From Blastococcus sp. HT6-30 (GTDB lineage: Bacteria > Actinomycetota > Actinomycetes > Mycobacteriales > Geodermatophilaceae), in the NCBI RefSeq assembly GCF_039729015.1, contig NZ_CP155792.1, positions 1,570,001 to 1,634,000 of the forward strand: a DNA stretch of 64,000 nt, given 5' to 3'. The notes under the pieces are model-generated. The model was given only the letters and a program-made list of their open reading frames with translations, was not told the DNA's origin and made no database searches. Below are positions 61,555 through 64,000 of the stretch, piece after piece; within the stretch, counting starts at the first letter, position 1; each line of letters opens with the position of its first letter. The translations under genes and the position numbers were made by a program.

Positions 61555-62186
61555 TCGCCAGCGTGCACGGCCGCGTGGCCGCCGTGGGGCCCGACGGCGC
61601 CGTCGTCGAGGTCGGCGGGATCGGCCTGGCGGTGCAGTGCACCCCCGGCACGATCGCCCGGCTGCAGGTGGGCGAGGCCGCGCGGCTGGCCACCAGCCTC
61701 GTGGTGCGCGAGGACTCGCTCACCCTGTACGGCTTCGCCGACGACGACGAGCGCCAGCTGTTCGAGCTGCTGCAGACGGCGAACGGCGTCGGCCCGCGCC
61801 TGGCCCAGGCCGTGCTGGCCATCCACCCGCCGCGGGAGGTCCGCCGGGCGGTGTCGATGGCCGACGTCAAGGCCCTCATGCAGGTACCCGGCATCGGGAA
61901 GAAGGGTGCCGAGCGGCTCATCCTCGAGCTGCGCGACCGCCTCGGCTCGACCAGCACCGACACCGCGCTGGACGCGCCGGCGCCCGCCGGCCTGCCGGTC
62001 ACCCCGGTGGCCCCGTGGCGCGACCAGCTCACCTCGGCGCTCGTCGGGCTCGGCTGGAGCGCCAAGGAGGCCGAGAACGCGGTCACCCAGCTCGCGCCGG
62101 TGGCCGACGAGCAGGTCGTCGCGACGGGCAGCGTCGAGGTCGCGGTGCTGCTGCGCCAGGCCCTCCAGCTCCTGGGCAGGGCATGA
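61551..62186 (+). CDS. ruvA: Holliday junction helicase subunit RuvA
   Basis: RuvA tetramers hold the Holliday junction and load the RuvB motor. The 211-residue product has the OB-fold domain I ([28 protein letters not shown], in part), the two helix-hairpin-helix motifs of domain II ([18 protein letters not shown] and [20 protein letters not shown], in part) and the RuvB-binding domain III ([16 protein letters not shown]). A Pro-rich linker separates II and III. It overlaps ruvC and ruvB by 4 bases each. Confidence 0.96.
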   Translation: MIASVHGRVAAVGPDGAVVEVGGIGLAVQCTPGTIARLQVGEAARLATSLVVREDSLTLYGFADDDERQLFELLQTANGVGPRLAQAVLAIHPPREVRRAVSMADVKALMQVPGIGKKGAERLILELRDRLGSTSTDTALDAPAPAGLPVTPVAPWRDQLTSALVGLGWSAKEAENAVTQLAPVADEQVVATGSVEVAVLLRQALQLLGRA

Positions 62187-63307
62187 GCGCCCCGTTCGAC
62201 CGCTCGCTGACCGGCGAGCTGGCCGGTGAGGTGCCCCCGGAGTGGGCGGTGTCTCCGCAGGCCGGCGACGAGGAGCGGGTCGTCGAGTCCGCGCTGCGGC
62301 CGCACTCGCTGGAGGACTTCATCGGCCAGCCGAAGGTGGCCCGCCAGCTCGCTCTCGTCCTCGAGGGCGCCAAGCGGCGTGGCCGCACCCCCGACCACGT
62401 GCTGCTGTCCGGGCCGCCCGGGCTGGGGAAGACGAGCCTGGCGCTGATCATCGGCTCCGAGCTCGGCACGTCGGTGAAGATCACCAGCGGGCCCGCCATC
62501 GAGCGCTCCGGCGACCTCGCCGCCATGCTCTCCAACCTCGCGCCCGGCGACGTCCTGTTCATCGACGAGATCCACCGCATCGCCCGCCCCGCCGAGGAGC
62601 TCCTCTACATGGCGATGGAGGACTTCCGGGTCGACGTCGTCGTCGGCAAGGGGCCCGGTGCCACGGCCATCCCGCTGGAGATCAACCCGTTCACCCTCGT
62701 GGGCGCCACCACCCGTGCCGGGCTGCTCACCGGCCCGCTGCGCGACCGGTTCGGCTTCGTCGGCCAGATGGAGTTCTACGAACCCGCCGACCTGCGGCGG
62801 GTGCTCGCCCGCAGCGCCGCGCTGCTCGGCGTGGAGCTGACCGACGAGGGCTCGGCCGAGATCGCGGGCCGGTCCCGGGGCACCCCCCGGATCGCCAACC
62901 GGCTGCTGCGCCGGGTGCGCGACTACGCCGAGGTCGAGGCCGACGGCCGGGTCACCCGCGAGGTCGCCGAGGCGGCGCTGGCCCTCTACGACGTCGACCA
63001 CCTCGGCCTGGACCGTCTCGACCGCGCCGTCCTCGAGGCGCTCGTGGTCAAGTTCGGTGGCGGGCCGGTGGGCGTCGCCACCCTCGCGGTGGCGGTGGGG
63101 GAGGAGCCGCACACCGTCGAGGAGGTGTGCGAGCCCTTCCTCGTGCGGGCGGGCCTGCTGGCCCGCACCCCGCGCGGGCGCGTCGCCACCGAAGCCGCCT
63201 GGCAGCACCTCGGACGCCCGGTGCCGCGGGGCGGCGTCCCCCTCGGGCGGGTCACAGCAGACCCGCAGGCACCGGGGTCGTCGTCAGAAGCACTGTTCGA
63301 CGCCTAG
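62183..63307 (+). CDS. ruvB: Holliday junction helicase motor RuvB
   Basis: RuvB is the hexameric AAA+ ATPase that drives branch migration with RuvA. The 374-residue product has [23 protein letters not shown], Walker [16 protein letters not shown], Walker [21 protein letters not shown], sensor 1 [22 protein letters not shown] with the Arg finger, and sensor 2 [20 protein letters not shown] (all in part). The C-terminal winged helix is present. The 20-residue N-terminal extension is somewhat longer than in E. coli. Its TAG stop is part of a TAGACT sequence. Confidence 0.97.
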   Translation: MSAPFDRSLTGELAGEVPPEWAVSPQAGDEERVVESALRPHSLEDFIGQPKVARQLALVLEGAKRRGRTPDHVLLSGPPGLGKTSLALIIGSELGTSVKITSGPAIERSGDLAAMLSNLAPGDVLFIDEIHRIARPAEELLYMAMEDFRVDVVVGKGPGATAIPLEINPFTLVGATTRAGLLTGPLRDRFGFVGQMEFYEPADLRRVLARSAALLGVELTDEGSAEIAGRSRGTPRIANRLLRRVRDYAEVEADGRVTREVAEAALALYDVDHLGLDRLDRAVLEALVVKFGGGPVGVATLAVAVGEEPHTVEEVCEPFLVRAGLLARTPRGRVATEAAWQHLGRPVPRGGVPLGRVTADPQAPGSSSEALFDA

Positions 63308-63452
63308 ACTCCCGGACGCTGGCGCGCAACTCGCAGGCCGGGGACGCGCGCGTCCCGTCCGCCCGCGCGTGCCGGTGCCGACGTACCCGAGCGGTCCCGT
63401 CCCGGACCGCACCACCGCGGAGCACCAGCCGCGGAAGAGAGGCGCACCTGTC

Positions 63453-63767
63453 GTGGAGTTCTTCCCGCTGATCATGCTGGCCCTGCTGGCCGTCGTGCTG
63501 TTCGTGCTGCCCGCCCGGCAGCGCAAGCGCATGCAGGAGCAGAACGCCGCCATGCAGGCCTCGCTCACGATCGGCACCCCGGTCATGACCTCCAGCGGGC
63601 TGCACGGCACCGTCGCCGCGCTGGGTGACACCACGGTCGACCTGGAGATCGCTCCCGGCGTCGTCGTCACGTTCGCCCGCCAGGCCGTCCTCGAGGTGCG
63701 GCGCCCGGCCGACGCGACGCAGGCGGTCGACGACGACCCCTCGCGCCCGGCCGACGGCACCGTCTGA
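63453..63767 (+). CDS. yajC: Preprotein translocase accessory subunit YajC
   Basis: YajC is a single-pass membrane protein that associates with SecD and SecF. The 104-residue product has the N-terminal helix FFPLIMLALLAVVLFVLPARQRKRMQE (in part) with the R-x2-K-x2 motif, followed by the YajC beta domain (LTIGTPVMTSSGLHGTVAAL, DTTVDLEIAPGVVVTFARQAV). An acidic tail follows. The GTG at 63453 is chosen since the hydrophobic helix starts directly after it. A TAGACT box at 63305 could provide a 140-base leader. secD follows after 14 bases. Confidence 0.92.
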   Translation: MEFFPLIMLALLAVVLFVLPARQRKRMQEQNAAMQASLTIGTPVMTSSGLHGTVAALGDTTVDLEIAPGVVVTFARQAVLEVRRPADATQAVDDDPSRPADGTV

Positions 63768-63781
63768 CCCGGACGACCTCC

Positions 63782-64000
63782 GTGGCCAACCGCTCGCTCC
63801 CCGCGGGGCGCTACTTCGCCGCGTTCGCGCTGATCGTGGCGCTCCTCTACGGGCTCGTCTTCTTCACCGGGGACACCCGGACCCCGCAGCTCGGGCTGGA
63901 CCTGCGCGGCGGCACGACCGTCACGCTGACCGCCCGCACGCCGGACGGCCAGGCGCCGGCCCAGGAGGACCTGGAGCTGGCCCGCCGGATCATCGAGCAG
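63782..64000 (+). CDS. secD: Protein translocase subunit SecD (5' end only)
   Basis: The gene begins with a GTG at 63782 and runs off the right edge after 73 codons. The visible part has the first transmembrane helix (YFAAFALIVALLYGLVFFTG), followed by TPQLGLDLRGGTTVTLTAR, which is the strictly conserved G-L-D-L-x-G-G motif of the first SecD periplasmic domain. SecD works with SecF and YajC to complete protein export using the proton gradient. The yajC-secD order supports the call. Confidence 0.95.
   Translation, partial: MANRSLPAGRYFAAFALIVALLYGLVFFTGDTRTPQLGLDLRGGTTVTLTARTPDGQAPAQEDLELARRIIEQ

Overview
The window is about 74% G+C with dense, co-oriented, overlapping genes. It carries phosphatidylinositol mannoside genes, a PdtaR-type ANTAR regulator, an SsgA-like protein, SigK/RskA-type sigma and anti-sigma genes, and mycothiol-type DinB-fold proteins. 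It is a chromosomal piece of a high-GC actinobacterium. The mix fits a Geodermatophilaceae or Frankiales-like relative (Blastococcus, Geodermatophilus, Modestobacter); that placement is an inference, not a database result. Gene order follows the conserved actinobacterial backbone known from mycobacteria: hisA-hisF-hisI-trpE-trpC-trpB-trpA-lgt, pyk-tesB, pdtaR-polA-rpsA-coaE, then thrS-HIT-pgsA-patA-pimA, pdxS-pdxT-yebC, ruvCAB-yajC-secD. I see no phage, insertion sequence, CRISPR array or rRNA operon.

Layout. 1-6.7 kb: a cut DinB-fold gene, a divergent AraC regulator, hisA(priA)-ridA-hisF, and an XRE/MmyB-type regulator divergent from ilvD with a clear operator between them. 6.8-12.9 kb: a heterodimeric ABC exporter with one degenerate ATP site, an FAD dehydrogenase and a Pro/Gly/Tyr-rich membrane protein. 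12.9-19.7 kb: hisI, trpE, a Trp-associated membrane protein, trpC, trpB, trpA, lgt. No trpF is visible, which fits a bifunctional PriA. 20-26.2 kb: gltB-gltD. 26.3-30.3 kb: pyk, tesB and a PLP-dependent decarboxylase. 30.4-37.3 kb: an odd tRNA-Leu(CAA), pdtaR, and a branched-chain amino acid type ABC system. The binding-protein gene faces livF-livG-livM-livH. 37.6-45.8 kb: hotdog thioesterase, polA, AI-2E-type transporter, methyltransferase, rpsA, a small orphan, coaE. 46-49.1 kb: tRNA-Gly/Cys/Val cluster, ssgA-like gene, ECF sigma and RskA-type anti-sigma, tRNA-Val(CAC). 49.1-64 kb: HNH, MOSC and CapA proteins, the thrS to pimA phospholipid mannoside cluster, the PLP synthase genes around a frameshifted membrane protein, yebC, ruvCAB with an SOS box, yajC, and the start of secD.

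The most unusual object is the liv-type binding protein at 31434-32777. Its two halves are in swapped order: the segment that normally ends the protein follows the lipoprotein signal, and the segment that normally begins it comes last, ending exactly at a hinge. It reads as a natural circular permutation. Its likely permease partner LivH carries an extra N-terminal secreted domain, so this may be a remodelled transporter or receptor pair. Other points of interest are the paired ATP-site degeneracy of the exporter, the short-variable-loop tRNA-Leu(CAA), the duplicated gltB/gltD junction, a RidA-like protein lacking the usual catalytic Arg, and many TANNNT boxes 7-8 bases before start codons, several reusing the stop codon of the gene upstream.
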